The notes: generated by a model from the sequence alone, not told the origin. A stretch of DNA of 64,000 bases from Anaerobiospirillum thomasii (GCF_900445255.1 NZ_UAPU01000007.1:1132001-1196000); one strand, 5' to 3'; counted from the stretch's first letter, positions 48,581 to 59,589 are shown. Numbers and translations: made by a program.

Positions 48581-50122
48581 ATGCAACTTAATTCAACTGA
48601 GATTGCTGATCTGATCAAGCAGAGGATTGAGCAGTTTAAGGTTGTAACAGAAGCCAGAGATGAAGGTACAATTGTATCTGTAAACGATGGTATTGTTCGC
48701 ATCCATGGCCTTGCAAACGTTATGCAGGGCGAAATGCTTGAGTTTGGTAATGGTCTTTATGGTCTAGCCTTAAACTTAGAGCGTGATTCAGTAGGTGCTA
48801 TTGTTATGGGTCCTTACTCTCACTTATCTGAGGGTATGAAGGTCCGTAGCACAGGCCGTATTTTAGAAGTACCTGTTGGCAATTCTCTTCTTGGCCGTGT
48901 AGTAAATACATTAGGTGAGCCAATTGACGGAAAAGGTCCAATTGCTTCAGAGGCAACCTATCCAGTAGAGAAAATCGCTCCAGGCGTTATTGCACGTCAG
49001 GGCGTAGCACAGCCAATTCAGACAGGTTATAAGGCTGTTGACTCAATGATTCCTATCGGTCGTGGCCAGCGTGAGCTTATCATCGGTGACCGTCAGGTAG
49101 GTAAGACAGCTTTAGCTATCGACACTATTATCAATCAGAAGGATTCTGGTGTTAAGTGTATCTATGTTGCTATCGGTCAGAAAGCTTCAACCATTGCAGC
49201 TGTTGTACGTAAGTTAGAAGAGGAAAATGCTCTAGCTCATACAATCGTTGTTGCCGCTTCTGCATCTGATACTGCCGCTTTACAGTATATTGCTCCATAC
49301 GCCGGCTGTGCTATGGGTGAGTACTTCATGGATCAGGGCGAGGACGCCTTAATTATCTATGATGATCTGTCAAAGCACGCTGTTGCATATCGTCAGATTT
49401 CCCTGCTGCTTCGTCGTCCTCCAGGGCGTGAGGCTTTCCCAGGTGACGTATTCTACTTACACTCAAGACTGCTTGAGAGAGCATCTCGTGTAAATGCTGA
49501 GTATCTTGAAGCCAAGTCAGGCGGTAAGGTTGTTGGTAGAACCGGCTCTCTTACAGCTCTTCCTATCATTGAGACTCAGGCAGGTGACGTATCTGCATTT
49601 ATTCCAACCAACGTAATTTCTATTACCGATGGTCAGATCTTCTTAACATCAAGTCTGTTCAACTCAGGTATTCGTCCTGCTGTTGATCCTGGTATTTCTG
49701 TATCCCGTGTAGGTGGTGCAGCTCAGACTAAGATCATCAAGAAACTGTCAGGTGGTATTAGAACCGCGTTAGCTCAGTACCGTGAGCTTGCTGCATTTGC
49801 TCAGTTCTCATCAGATCTTGATGAGGCAACACGTAAGCAGCTTGACCATGGTCAGAAGGTAACAGAGCTCATGAAGCAGCAGCAGTATTCACCGCTGTCT
49901 GTAGCAGAGCAGGCTCTTGTTATTTTTGCCGCCGAGCGTGGTTATCTTGAAGATGTTGAACTGTCAAAGATTTCAGCATTTGAGCAGGCTCTTTTAAATT
50001 ATGCTCGTGATAAGGGTGCCGATTTAATGAATGGCATCAACGCTAAACCAGATTACAACGATGAAATCGTTGATGGTTTAAACAAATTAATCACCGAGTT
50101 CAAGTCAACTCAGACTTACTAG
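48581..50122 (+). CDS. atpA: F1 ATP synthase subunit alpha
   Basis: Alpha forms the regulatory half of the alpha3beta3 head. The 513-residue product equals E. coli AtpA in length and has the P-loop GDRQVGKTA, the [16 protein letters not shown] Walker B segment and the alpha/beta signature region [14 protein letters not shown]. It starts 12 bases after atpH. Confidence 0.98.
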   Translation: MQLNSTEIADLIKQRIEQFKVVTEARDEGTIVSVNDGIVRIHGLANVMQGEMLEFGNGLYGLALNLERDSVGAIVMGPYSHLSEGMKVRSTGRILEVPVGNSLLGRVVNTLGEPIDGKGPIASEATYPVEKIAPGVIARQGVAQPIQTGYKAVDSMIPIGRGQRELIIGDRQVGKTALAIDTIINQKDSGVKCIYVAIGQKASTIAAVVRKLEEENALAHTIVVAASASDTAALQYIAPYAGCAMGEYFMDQGEDALIIYDDLSKHAVAYRQISLLLRRPPGREAFPGDVFYLHSRLLERASRVNAEYLEAKSGGKVVGRTGSLTALPIIETQAGDVSAFIPTNVISITDGQIFLTSSLFNSGIRPAVDPGISVSRVGGAAQTKIIKKLSGGIRTALAQYRELAAFAQFSSDLDEATRKQLDHGQKVTELMKQQQYSPLSVAEQALVIFAAERGYLEDVELSKISAFEQALLNYARDKGADLMNGINAKPDYNDEIVDGLNKLITEFKSTQTY

Positions 50123-50133
50123 GAGCTGTTTAA

Positions 50134-50997
50134 ATGGCTGGAGCAAAGGAAATACGCACTAAGATAGCTTCTGTGAAAAACACACAGAAGATTACTAGTG
50201 CCATGCAGATGGTTGCAGCATCAAAAATGCGTAGAGCTCAGGACAAAATGAGTTCTTCAAGACCTTATTCACAGTCTTTATCACGCATTATTAGCCACAT
50301 TGCATCAGGCCATACCGAGTACCGTCACCCATATATGGTTGAAAGAGAAGTAAAAAATGTAGGTTACATTATTATTTCTACAGACCGTGGTTTGTGTGGT
50401 GGTCTTAATATTAACCTGTTCAGAAAGGTTTTAAACGACATTCGTCAGAACCTAAACAAGAACATTGGTGTTAAGACTGCTCTTTTAGGTACTAAAGCAA
50501 GTGCATTTTTTAGTGGTTCAGGCGTAGAGGTTATAGCCCAGCATGGCGGATTTGGTGATAATCCGCAGCCAGAAAAGCTAGTTGGCGCTATTAAGGTCAT
50601 GACTCAGGCATTTTTAAATGGTGAGGTAGATGCAGTTTATCTGGCATTCAATACCTTTAAAAACACCATGGTGCAGGAGCCAAGCGTTGTACAGATTCTT
50701 CCATTGCAGAAGTCAGATGACGAGAAGATTTCTAAGCACCACTGGGATTACATTTATGAACCAGATCCAGCTGTAATCCTAAATGTTGTTTTAGATCGTT
50801 ATATTCAGCAGGCTGTATATCAGGCTGTATTAGAGAATCTAGCATCCGAGCAGGCAGCCCGTATGGTTGCCATGAAGGCTGCAACAGATAATGCAGAGTC
50901 ACTGGTAAGTGATCTTGAGCTTGAGTATAACAAGGCACGTCAGGCTGGCATTACGATGGAGTTGAATGACATCGTATCAGGCGCCGCTGCTGTTTGA
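50134..50997 (+). CDS. atpG: F1 ATP synthase subunit gamma
   Basis: Gamma is the rotating shaft. The 287-residue product has the N-terminal helix [20 protein letters not shown], the conserved [10 protein letters not shown] and the C-terminal helix ending [12 protein letters not shown]. Length matches E. coli (287). It lies 11 bases after atpA. Confidence 0.97.
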   Translation: MAGAKEIRTKIASVKNTQKITSAMQMVAASKMRRAQDKMSSSRPYSQSLSRIISHIASGHTEYRHPYMVEREVKNVGYIIISTDRGLCGGLNINLFRKVLNDIRQNLNKNIGVKTALLGTKASAFFSGSGVEVIAQHGGFGDNPQPEKLVGAIKVMTQAFLNGEVDAVYLAFNTFKNTMVQEPSVVQILPLQKSDDEKISKHHWDYIYEPDPAVILNVVLDRYIQQAVYQAVLENLASEQAARMVAMKAATDNAESLVSDLELEYNKARQAGITMELNDIVSGAAAV

Positions 50998-51006
50998 TAG
51001 TTTTAA

Positions 51007-52437
<1,431 letters not shown>

Positions 52438-52453
52438 CTTTAAGAGGTGAAGC

Positions 52454-52879
52454 ATGGAAGATATTGCATTCCATCTTGACGTCGTAAGTGGTGTAGACAC
52501 TTTATACTCAGGCCTTGTAAGAGCCATGCAGATTACTGGTTCTGAAGGTGAGCTGGGTATCAGACACGGTCACGCCCCTTTGATTACCACCATTAAGGCA
52601 GGTATGGTCTCTCTTGTTACCGCTGAAGGTAAAGAGGATCAGATTTATCTGGCTGGTGGTATTTTAGAGGTGCAGCCTGATCTTGTTACAGTGCTTGCAG
52701 ACACTGCTTTAAGAGCTGACGATATTGATGAGGCAAAAGCTCAGGAAGCTATTAAGGCTGCCAGAGATGCCATATCCCACACCTCAACAGGTGATAAGGA
52801 TTATGTTGCAGCATTTGCCAAACTTGCTGAAGCTATGGCACAGCTTAAGGTTGTTGAGCTTGCAAGAAGCAGAAGATAA
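52454..52879 (+). CDS. atpC: F1 ATP synthase subunit epsilon
   Basis: Epsilon binds gamma and can inhibit ATP hydrolysis. The 141-residue product has the beta-sandwich with [14 protein letters not shown] and a C-terminal helical hairpin rich in Ala/Lys. Length matches E. coli (139). It closes the operon; a terminator follows. Confidence 0.95.
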   Translation: MEDIAFHLDVVSGVDTLYSGLVRAMQITGSEGELGIRHGHAPLITTIKAGMVSLVTAEGKEDQIYLAGGILEVQPDLVTVLADTALRADDIDEAKAQEAIKAARDAISHTSTGDKDYVAAFAKLAEAMAQLKVVELARSRR

Positions 52880-52907
52880 TAGTTGTCAGGCTTTATAGTC
52901 TGATAAT

Positions 52908-52950
52908 AAAAAGGGTGTTAGAGCTTTGCTTTAGCACCTTTTGCTTTTTT
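52908..52950 (+). terminator. Terminator of the atp operon
   Basis: An imperfect hairpin (AAAAGG(G)TGTTA with TTAGCACCTTTT) is followed by a T-rich tail, 28 bp after atpC. Confidence 0.65.
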
Positions 52951-53033
52951 AATTTTAAATATAATTATCACAAAAAATCGATTGAAAGGCATTTGATGTA
53001 ATATCTAAACAAAAGGTTAACTGGAGATTTAAA

Positions 53034-53597
53034 ATGAGCAAAGTTTTAGTTATAAGTTCCCATACTGATTTAGAGAATGATTCTCTTGCCAATAAAATAA
53101 TTATAAATACACTGCGCGAAAAAGAGCTGCCAGAGGCAGAGTACCTTATTCTCGATAAAGAGTATCCAAACAGAGATTTTGATGTAGCAAAAGAGCAGGA
53201 AAGATTAAAGTCTGCAGATATTATTGTTATAGCCACACCATTTTTCTGGTTTGACTGGACATCTTTAATTCAGAATTATATTGAAAAGATCTTCTTACAC
53301 GGCTTTTCTCATGGCACTACAGGTAATGCCCTTGAGGGTAAAAAGGTAGTTATGTCTATAACTTTAGGTGCCCCAGCAGAGGCCTACAGTAAGGATGCTA
53401 TAGGTTTTACTCTTGATGATCTGATGTTAAACAAGGTAAAACTGCTATCGGGCTTTTGTAAGATGAGATACTGTGGTGAGGTTGTGCTTGGTGATGTAAG
53501 CTACTCGCTAAGAACTGACAGTGATAAAGCTCAGTTAATTCAGGATAGATCACAGGAGCATGCTAAGAAGATAGCTGCTTTGGTAAATTCACTTTAA
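53034..53597 (+). CDS. NAD(P)H-dependent flavodoxin-fold oxidoreductase
   Basis: The 187-residue product has the flavodoxin-like fold of the NQO1/KefF/MdaB family: VLVISSHTDLENDSLAN as the FMN-phosphate loop, IIVIATPFFWFDWTSLIQNYIEKIF as the isoalloxazine-contact region and SITLGAPAEAYS. Such enzymes reduce quinones, azo dyes or other acceptors with NAD(P)H. TGGAG precedes the ATG. It is monocistronic after the atp operon. The physiological substrate is unknown. Confidence 0.8.
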   Translation: MSKVLVISSHTDLENDSLANKIIINTLREKELPEAEYLILDKEYPNRDFDVAKEQERLKSADIIVIATPFFWFDWTSLIQNYIEKIFLHGFSHGTTGNALEGKKVVMSITLGAPAEAYSKDAIGFTLDDLMLNKVKLLSGFCKMRYCGEVVLGDVSYSLRTDSDKAQLIQDRSQEHAKKIAALVNSL

Positions 53598-53611
53598 TTT
53601 TTATTTACAAT

Positions 53612-53650
53612 AAGAGGCGGCATCAATGATGGTGCCGTTTATATTTTTTA
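53612..53650 (+). terminator. Weak terminator-like hairpin
   Basis: GGCGGCATC and GATGGTGCC pair with two mismatches across AAT; a T-rich stretch follows, ending just before the next ATG. Confidence 0.4.
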
Positions 53651-53651
53651 T

Positions 53652-54845
53652 ATGAATAGTCACAGTAAAAATATAACTTTCTACCTGGCTGTTTTTTCTT
53701 TAGTTGGTATATTTACAGCATCATCATCCCCAATTCCTCTTTTAGGTATTTTCAGAGACAGATTATCGATATTATCTTCAGATCTGGCATATACCGCGGT
53801 AAGTTATTTTGTAGGATGTATTGTAGCCCTTTTGTTTTTCTCAAGAATATCCAACTCAATAGGGCGTAGAAATTCATCTTTAATTGCTTTATCTTTAGGT
53901 CTTCTTGCCTGTATTATTCTTATTTTTACTCCATCATTTTCTAGTCTTCTTTCTGCAAGATTTATACAGGGTTTAGGCTGTGGCATTGCAAGCTCATCTA
54001 TCATGAGTTACATCATTGATACAGTTCCAAAGGGTAAGGAGCAGCTGGCATCGTTTTTTAACATCTGCGGACCTGCCATAGGATTTTGTATAGGATGTGC
54101 ATTATCTACACTGTCGGTAATGGTTTTTAATATAGATATATTATTTATATATTCCGTGTTCTCATGTGTACATATAGTTATACTGATTCTGGTATTTACT
54201 AGATGCACTGAGACTATAAATACCGACTATAAGAAAATATACAGCACTTTGATTCCAAAGATAGAGGTACCAAAAGAGTCTGTAAAATTTGTAATTACTT
54301 GCTCGTTTTTATTTATAACTACATGGTCTGTAGGTGGCTTTTTCCAGTCATTTATCATTGTGGTTACAGAAGAAGCCTTGCATCTGTCATCAGCCTCATC
54401 CGGTATATTCTTTATTCTGTATATTGTTACTCAAACTCTAGGTGGTCTTATTATTAAAAACTTTCAACCACGTAAGTGTTTTGTAATCATGGTAGTGCTC
54501 TACATGTTTTTTATAGCAGTGTTCTTTAGTGTAGCCTCCTTTGGCTCTGTGGTACTGTTCTCATTGTGCTGTATGGTATTAGGTTTTTGCACATCGGCAG
54601 CAGGTACAGCATGTATGACACTTACAATGGAAGGATCAAAGATAGAGCAGAGAGCCGGCATATTATCAACTGTATATTTATGCGGTTATTTAGGTGCAGC
54701 TGCGCCAAATTATATTATTGGCACATTCTTCCCAGATCTTGATCTTGATAGAGTATTTGTAGCCTATACCATGATTATTGTGTGCTCTGGTATTCTTTCT
54801 TTAATATCATTCAGATCTGCACTTAAAGCCAAATACAGCTCTTAA
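53652..54845 (+). CDS. MFS transporter
   Basis: The 397-residue protein has 12 predicted membrane helices and a motif-A-like loop SRISNSIGRRNSS. GLGCGIASSSIMSYIIDTVP resembles motif C of drug-proton antiporters, so efflux is more likely than uptake. It has no clear ribosome-binding site and follows the oxidoreductase gene by 54 bp. The substrate is not predictable from sequence. Confidence 0.8.
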   Translation: MNSHSKNITFYLAVFSLVGIFTASSSPIPLLGIFRDRLSILSSDLAYTAVSYFVGCIVALLFFSRISNSIGRRNSSLIALSLGLLACIILIFTPSFSSLLSARFIQGLGCGIASSSIMSYIIDTVPKGKEQLASFFNICGPAIGFCIGCALSTLSVMVFNIDILFIYSVFSCVHIVILILVFTRCTETINTDYKKIYSTLIPKIEVPKESVKFVITCSFLFITTWSVGGFFQSFIIVVTEEALHLSSASSGIFFILYIVTQTLGGLIIKNFQPRKCFVIMVVLYMFFIAVFFSVASFGSVVLFSLCCMVLGFCTSAAGTACMTLTMEGSKIEQRAGILSTVYLCGYLGAAAPNYIIGTFFPDLDLDRVFVAYTMIIVCSGILSLISFRSALKAKYSS

Positions 54846-54954
54846 ACCTCAGATCTTATAGTACACACATATATGATAATAGGGCAATTTATATTTTTTA
54901 AATGTTACTATAGTAGTTAGATACTGAGTAATATAAGGTCTGTCAGGAACATCT

Positions 54955-56049
54955 ATGCAACACAATAACTTTGCTCTTATTAAACCAGCATCATCTTTGT
55001 GTAATTTAAACTGTAAATACTGTTTTTATAAGGATGTTGCAGAAAACAGAGATGTATATGCACATAAATTTATGAACACAGATGTGCTTTCATCTATAGT
55101 TAATCAGTATTGCTCTAATGCCATAGAGTCCACCACATTCTTATTTCAGGGTGGAGAGCCTTTGCTTGTAGGTCATAAATTTTATCTACACTATTTAGAT
55201 GAGTGCGCAAGAGTACTTGATTTGAAACAAAATGAGGGCAGTAACTTTACTATAAACTCCTCTATACAGACATCAGGTTATTTAATAGACGACAAGTTTA
55301 TAGATATATTCAAGAAAGGAGATTTTCTTGTAGGTGTGTCTATAGACGGTCCGGCGCAGTTTCATGATAAATATAGACTGCATTCTGGCAAGGGTACTTT
55401 TGACAGGGTCTTTGAAAGAGTAAGGATGATGCAGGAGAGTAAGGTTATCTTCAATGCTCTTTGCGTGGTAACCAAGGATACCTATGACAAGGCATCGGAG
55501 CTGCTCGATTTTTTTGTAGAAAATAAAATTTACAATATACAGTTTATTCCTGCTATTGCTCCATTTAAAAAGAACAGAATATATATAAATGATGATGAGT
55601 TTTCCATCTTTTTCCTTGATATATTTGATGCCTGGTATAAATACTATAAGCAGGGTTGTATTATCAGCATAAGACATATAGAGGATATGTTCAGCAATAT
55701 TCTCTACTCATCATGCAGAAGCTGTGATCTGCAGGGGCAGTGCAGTAATCAGAATGTTATAGAGTCAGATGGCAGTATTTATCCATGTGATTTCTATGTG
55801 CTTGATGAATATAAGATAGGAACTGTACAAAACGGTATTGTGAACCTCAATAAGAGCATTATAGATAACTTTATAGACTCCAAGGTTAAGCATGATGAGT
55901 GTGATACCTGCAATGTCTATAAAATATGCCGAGGTGGATGTAGACGCAACAGGGGCGAGAATAACAGATCGTTTTTATGCAAGTCATTTAAAAAACTTAT
56001 TAGCTGCCGATATCCACAGATTGCAGAGGTTGCAAAAAGCATAAGATAG
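54955..56049 (+). CDS. Radical SAM/SPASM protein, anSME-like
   Basis: The 364-residue product has the radical SAM cluster motif CNLNCKYCFY (Cys16, 20, 23), the GGEP loop (FLFQGGEPLL), and a C-terminal SPASM domain with many cysteines (SCRSCDLQGQC, IYPCDFY, CDTCNVYKICRGGCRR). This layout matches anaerobic sulfatase-maturating enzymes, which turn an active-site Cys or Ser of sulfatases into formylglycine. The family also contains peptide-modifying enzymes. No sulfatase or small peptide gene is visible next to it, so the target is unknown. AGGAAC precedes ATG 54955. Confidence 0.82.
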   Translation: MQHNNFALIKPASSLCNLNCKYCFYKDVAENRDVYAHKFMNTDVLSSIVNQYCSNAIESTTFLFQGGEPLLVGHKFYLHYLDECARVLDLKQNEGSNFTINSSIQTSGYLIDDKFIDIFKKGDFLVGVSIDGPAQFHDKYRLHSGKGTFDRVFERVRMMQESKVIFNALCVVTKDTYDKASELLDFFVENKIYNIQFIPAIAPFKKNRIYINDDEFSIFFLDIFDAWYKYYKQGCIISIRHIEDMFSNILYSSCRSCDLQGQCSNQNVIESDGSIYPCDFYVLDEYKIGTVQNGIVNLNKSIIDNFIDSKVKHDECDTCNVYKICRGGCRRNRGENNRSFLCKSFKKLISCRYPQIAEVAKSIR

Positions 56050-56082
56050 GTTTAATACAGCCTATAGCTGCTAGCATCTTGA

Positions 56083-56117
56083 TACTTATAGATTTGTTAT
56101 AAACAAATCTATAAGTA
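56083..56117. terminator. Perfect 16-bp A/T-rich palindrome between convergent genes
   Basis: TACTTATAGATTTGTT pairs perfectly with AACAAATCTATAAGTA across a 3-base loop. It lies between the ends of the radical SAM gene and rsmD, so a bidirectional terminator is plausible although a T-run is weak. Confidence 0.5.
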
Positions 56118-56139
56118 ATAAGCTTTTAAATTATATTAA

Positions 56140-56697
56140 TTAAAAGAAGCAGTCTGATTTTTTGTAAATACCAAAATATACATTGCCTGCATTCTGCTCT
56201 CTTACACACATCAGTGATTTATAGTTTTTAGATGCTGTAGCTGAGTTTTCAATATATATAAGGCTATCTGAATCAATAATATTCTTGGAGTTGAGTAAAT
56301 CAATACTGCTTTGCAGAAGGTTTGAGGCAAAAGGAGGATCTAAAAAAACAATATCGAATCTCTCAGAGCAGTTTTTTAAAAATTCTATAGCATCAGCATG
56401 AATAAGATTTATCCTGCCATCAAAGCCTGCAAACTGTCTTTTAAGGTTCTGATAGTTTTCCTTATCAAATTCTACACTGGTAAGTTCTGATGCTCCGCGT
56501 GATATAGCTTCAATACCAAGTACACCAGTACCTGCAAACAGATCTAAAACCTTTGCTCCTTGTACATTGCTGCCAAGTATGTTGAATATACTCTCGCGTA
56601 TTCTGTCTGTTGTAGGACGCAAGCCTTCCTTTTGCAGTATATCTAACTGTCGTCCTCTGAACTTTCCACCTATTATTCTTACTGTACTGTATTTCAT
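56140..56697 (-). CDS. rsmD: 16S rRNA m2G966 methyltransferase RsmD
   Basis: RsmD methylates G966 of 16S rRNA. The 185-residue product has RIIGGKFRGRQL and RPTTDRIRESIFNIL, the SAM motif VLDLFAGTGVLGIEA and the catalytic DPPF (VFLDPPFA). Length is near E. coli (198). It lies downstream of the GNAT gene on the same strand with a 6-base gap. Confidence 0.94.
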   Translation of the reverse strand: MKYSTVRIIGGKFRGRQLDILQKEGLRPTTDRIRESIFNILGSNVQGAKVLDLFAGTGVLGIEAISRGASELTSVEFDKENYQNLKRQFAGFDGRINLIHADAIEFLKNCSERFDIVFLDPPFASNLLQSSIDLLNSKNIIDSDSLIYIENSATASKNYKSLMCVREQNAGNVYFGIYKKSDCFF

Positions 56698-56703
56698 GTT
56701 AGT

Positions 56704-57189
56704 TTACTGAATTTTCTGAAAAGCAACGCGTGGCTGTTTGTCTCTTACAAAAATAATACCACACTCTTTAAAGTTGTTGCGCAGGAAGGCCTCTTTCATG
56801 ACAGAGTTCTGTGCATGTGTATCAACTCTTAAATTATGGCATTTTTCAAAACACCAGTTGATACAGTAATCACTGATTCTCTTAACTTTGCCTGTTGATG
56901 CTATACGGTGTATAACTCCATATGGCTCATTATTAAGCCACTCACCTTCAATAAAGGCATAGGTTGGATCATTATCTATAAAAAAGACAAAGGTAGCTAC
57001 TATTTCGCCATTATCATCTTCAACAATATAACTTTGATTTTTATGAATATCTTCTCTTACTATTTCATAAGAAGGGTAGTTGAATGACCACTGATCAGGG
57101 TTGCCAATTTCCTTCATAAACTGTTTGGCACTATCAAAGATAGCCATGATTGTATCTATATCATCAAAAGTAGAATAACGAATTTTCAT
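56704..57189 (-). CDS. GNAT-family N-acetyltransferase
   Basis: The 161-residue product from ATG 57189 (MKIRYSTFDDIDTI) has the GNAT fold order: an N-terminal DIDTIMAIFDSAKQFM helix, acceptor strands (IVATFVFFID), then GVIHRIASTG and the acetyl-CoA region with LRVDTHAQNSVMKEAFLRNNF. An AAGGGG ribosome-binding site lies 5 bases upstream of this ATG, which decides against the longer start at 57225. The acetyl acceptor is unknown. It precedes rsmD on the minus strand. Confidence 0.8.
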   Translation of the reverse strand: MKIRYSTFDDIDTIMAIFDSAKQFMKEIGNPDQWSFNYPSYEIVREDIHKNQSYIVEDDNGEIVATFVFFIDNDPTYAFIEGEWLNNEPYGVIHRIASTGKVKRISDYCINWCFEKCHNLRVDTHAQNSVMKEAFLRNNFKECGIIFVRDKQPRVAFQKIQ

Positions 57190-57402
57190 GTTAACCCCTT
57201 GGTGTATAAATTTTAAATTAATCATAACATAAAGAAATTATGTTTATGTTATGTTTTATTTTATATATTAAATAAATCATATAGTTAGAAAAATCATCAA
57301 TATTATTAGTTTTACATTTATTTTTTAATTGTTGTATGATATTTTGAGACAAAAATACATTCATAATAAAATTTTTATTAGCTTTTATAAGGAGCATTTA
57401 TG

Positions 57403-57411
57403 AAAAATAAT
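57403..57411. repeat. Target site duplication of IS4-type element, left copy
   Basis: AAAAATAAT lies next to the left terminal repeat and is repeated at 59156-59164. It follows ATG 57400 and a TAAGGAG site, the original translation start of the lipoprotein gene now found at 59153; the stranded start encodes only MKNNHT before a stop in the element. Confidence 0.85.
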
Positions 57412-57490
57412 CATACCTAGGATCTTAGTAAAGTCTTGATTTTTAAGCATTTATTAAAATCCAGAAGTTTTTGGCTTAAAATCATTCCGC

Positions 57491-57548
57491 AAACCCGCAT
57501 TCTATCGTGCTAAAAATTAGTGCAAAAGACCTCGATGCGGGTTTTTTG
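57491..57548 (+). terminator. Terminator hairpin at left end of the IS
   Basis: AAACCCGCAT (57491-57500) pairs with ATGCGGGTTT (57535-57544), followed by TTT. It would stop transcription entering the element from outside, toward the transposase. Confidence 0.7.
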
Positions 57549-57648
57549 TTTGATTTTTTTGGAAACATACAATTCTGATACAAAAAGAGGTTGTTAGAAG
57601 TATTAAAAACGATCTAACAGATTGTTTTATAAAGGATTTTTATGGGGT

Positions 57649-57707
57649 ATAGCAAGTTTCCATGGTATAATATACCAAACCAAACCAAACAAAGGAAAAC
57701 TTGCTAT
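57649..57707 (+). promoter_or_regulatory. Hairpin covering the transposase ribosome-binding site
   Basis: ATAGCAAGTTTCC (57649-57661) can pair with GGAAAACTTGCTAT (57694-57707), with one bulged base. The right arm includes part of the Shine-Dalgarno and the AT of the start codon. An inner stem GGTATA/TATACC contains TATAAT (57666-57671), a possible -10 box whose transcript would begin after the left arm. Confidence 0.65.
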
Positions 57708-59142
57708 GTCTTTATTATCTCAAATTAATCTCTATATTCAAAGAGCTGAACTCTTAAATATTTTAACCGTCTTCAGCAAAGAGCTTATTAATAATTTTGC
57801 CAGAAAAAATGGCACACTCAAAAGGCAAAGAAAAGTTACAATAGCTGAACTTCTCTCAGCTCTTTTAACATATGCCTCTACTAACCAAAACTCTAACAAT
57901 ATAACCTTTACTTTAAATGGATTTCATAAGTGCTATTCTGACATGTTTGGCATTGATATATCTTCAAAGGCTCTTCACAACCGTCTGCGTTCAGAGGGAC
58001 TGCTTGAAGTTATGAAGAATACTATAGAAAACCTCTCTATGCTTGTTAAAGACGATACTAATGAAACTGGTCTGAAACTGCTTGAGGCTTACAGGCAGAG
58101 TGTCGGTGTTAATGATATTATCATGGTGGACGGCTCTGAAATCTCCCTTAGATACTCAGCCTATGACAACTTTAGCTGCAAGGCTAAAACACGTAATCCT
58201 GACAAGACCAACCCTGATAAAAAATCTGCCGCTATTAAACTGCATACGGGGTTTTCTATTGTAAACAATATGCCTACACATATTGATATTACGGAGGCTG
58301 TAGCCAATGAAAGAGAGCACCTGTCACCAGATATCTATGAGCAGGTGTTATATCTGTGCGACAGGGGATATGTATCTGAAGCTTTATATTTGCTACTTAT
58401 ATCCAAGGGGCATTATTTTATATTCAGAGGCAAGGAGAATTGCGCCTATAAGATTATTCATGCAATGGATGGCAACGGAGCCACGTTACATGAATTTGAA
58501 GGATGCAAACCATGTCAGCACTTAAATGGCAGCAAATATCCTCTGGTTGATATGGCTGTGCAGGTTAACGATGATACCGTTTTAAGGATGATTCGTATCT
58601 ATAATCCTGTTGATGATAAATTTAATTATTTCATCACCAACATAGATGCAAGCCGTGTAGCAGCATCAGTTATAGCTGATACTTACAGGACGCGCTGGTC
58701 CTGCGAGATCATGTTTAAAGCACTTAAAAGTAGCAACAGCCTCTGCTCTATCAATTCGTCCATCAAAGAAATTATCCTGCTCTTTATTTATGCAAGTATT
58801 GGCTCATACCTCATCAAAAAGCTTATAGCAAAACAGCTTCAGAAAAAGAAAAGAGATGACCAACGTAAAAAACGGGAAATATCTCTGTTAAAGATGGCTT
58901 CCTCTATCAGAGATATAGGACCATTGTTAAAAGCCATGGTCAAAGGCGCTAAGTCTACAATATACAATGAGATCAGCAAGTTTGAAGGTCTTTTAGATTC
59001 TATGATGCGAACTAAACCATCACAAAGGGATATAGATCTTAAAAAGGACGTAAGCCTCCTGGTCGATAAAATTTACAATACACACCATATGACGAAAGAC
59101 TTTTTAATACCGCACAAAATTGATGTTACAATCAAGGCTTAA
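57706..59142 (+). CDS. IS4-family DDE transposase
   Basis: The 478-residue transposase has the catalytic triad of the IS4 group: Asp142 in IIMVDGSEISL, Asp219 in YLCDRGYVS and Glu334 within YRTRWSCEIMFKALK, which fits the Y-(2)-R-(3)-E-(6)-K signature. Translation is taken from ATG 57706 with AAAGGA upstream; a longer frame back to 57622 lies inside the control hairpin region and lacks a ribosome-binding site. The stop is 13 bases from the right end of the element. No frameshift or premature stop is seen. Confidence 0.9.
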   Translation: MSLLSQINLYIQRAELLNILTVFSKELINNFARKNGTLKRQRKVTIAELLSALLTYASTNQNSNNITFTLNGFHKCYSDMFGIDISSKALHNRLRSEGLLEVMKNTIENLSMLVKDDTNETGLKLLEAYRQSVGVNDIIMVDGSEISLRYSAYDNFSCKAKTRNPDKTNPDKKSAAIKLHTGFSIVNNMPTHIDITEAVANEREHLSPDIYEQVLYLCDRGYVSEALYLLLISKGHYFIFRGKENCAYKIIHAMDGNGATLHEFEGCKPCQHLNGSKYPLVDMAVQVNDDTVLRMIRIYNPVDDKFNYFITNIDASRVAASVIADTYRTRWSCEIMFKALKSSNSLCSINSSIKEIILLFIYASIGSYLIKKLIAKQLQKKKRDDQRKKREISLLKMASSIRDIGPLLKAMVKGAKSTIYNEISKFEGLLDSMMRTKPSQRDIDLKKDVSLLVDKIYNTHHMTKDFLIPHKIDVTIKA

Positions 59143-59152
59143 GTTCATGGGT

Positions 59153-59548
59153 ATGAAAAATAATAAGTTACTCTCAGCCTTGGTTATTGCCTGTGCCGTA
59201 TCCTTTGCTACCGTATCTGTAAGCGGCTGTGCCTCAGGTTCAACAGAGACTGTTTCCACACAGGTTTCAGCAACAAATGCCAATCAGGTGAAAAAAGCTC
59301 TGCTCGAGGCTCTGCATGAGCGTGACTTTACTACTAAAATTGTATCAGATGGTGTGATTGAGGCTACCTATGCCAGAGGCGATCACAGTGTAACTGTTAA
59401 TGTACTCTATACAGCCAATAACTTTGATATAGTCTATGTCACATCAACCAACCTTAAAGCTGAAAACGGCAAGATCCATAGAAACTATAACAGATGGATC
59501 AATAACGTAAGAAAAGATACACAGAAGCTGTTAAATAAAGCTCAGTAA
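59153..59548 (+). CDS. Lipoprotein, start rebuilt by IS insertion
   Basis: The 131-residue precursor has a signal peptide with lipobox VSGC (Cys26), giving a mature lipoprotein of about 106 residues. The mature part ends with a YNRWINNVRKDTQKLL stretch, a pattern I associate with small Gram-negative lipoproteins of unknown role. Its first four codons lie in the target duplication, and its ATG (59153-59155) is formed by the last three bases of the IS. An upstream in-frame ATG (59147) with AAGG at 59134 may be used instead. Its old promoter is now 1.7 kb away. The next gene begins the aryl-polyene-type cluster, so it may belong to it. Confidence 0.8.
   Translation: MKNNKLLSALVIACAVSFATVSVSGCASGSTETVSTQVSATNANQVKKALLEALHERDFTTKIVSDGVIEATYARGDHSVTVNVLYTANNFDIVYVTSTNLKAENGKIHRNYNRWINNVRKDTQKLLNKAQ
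59156..59164. repeat. Target site duplication of IS4-type element, right copy
   Basis: AAAAATAAT, identical to 57403-57411, directly follows the right terminal repeat. Confidence 0.85.
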
Positions 59549-59589
59549 TTTCAAACATTAAATAAAATCATTCTATAGAGTCCATATAC

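Larger units (their letters stand above)
57412..59155. mobile_element. Intact IS4-family insertion sequence (1744 bp)
   Basis: The element is bounded by imperfect terminal inverted repeats starting CATACC (left) and ending GGTATG (right), 13 of 16 positions matching, and flanked by the 9-bp direct repeat AAAAATAAT. It encodes one full-length DDE transposase. Its left end holds a terminator-like hairpin (57491-57548) and a second hairpin that can cover the transposase start (57649-57707). The clean target duplication and intact transposase suggest a recent, possibly active copy. Confidence 0.88.

Noticed and set aside
57622-57705. Longer N-terminus for the IS4 transposase
   Set aside because: The extra 28 residues lie in the control hairpin region, have no ribosome-binding site and are not typical of the family; ATG 57706 has AAAGGA upstream.
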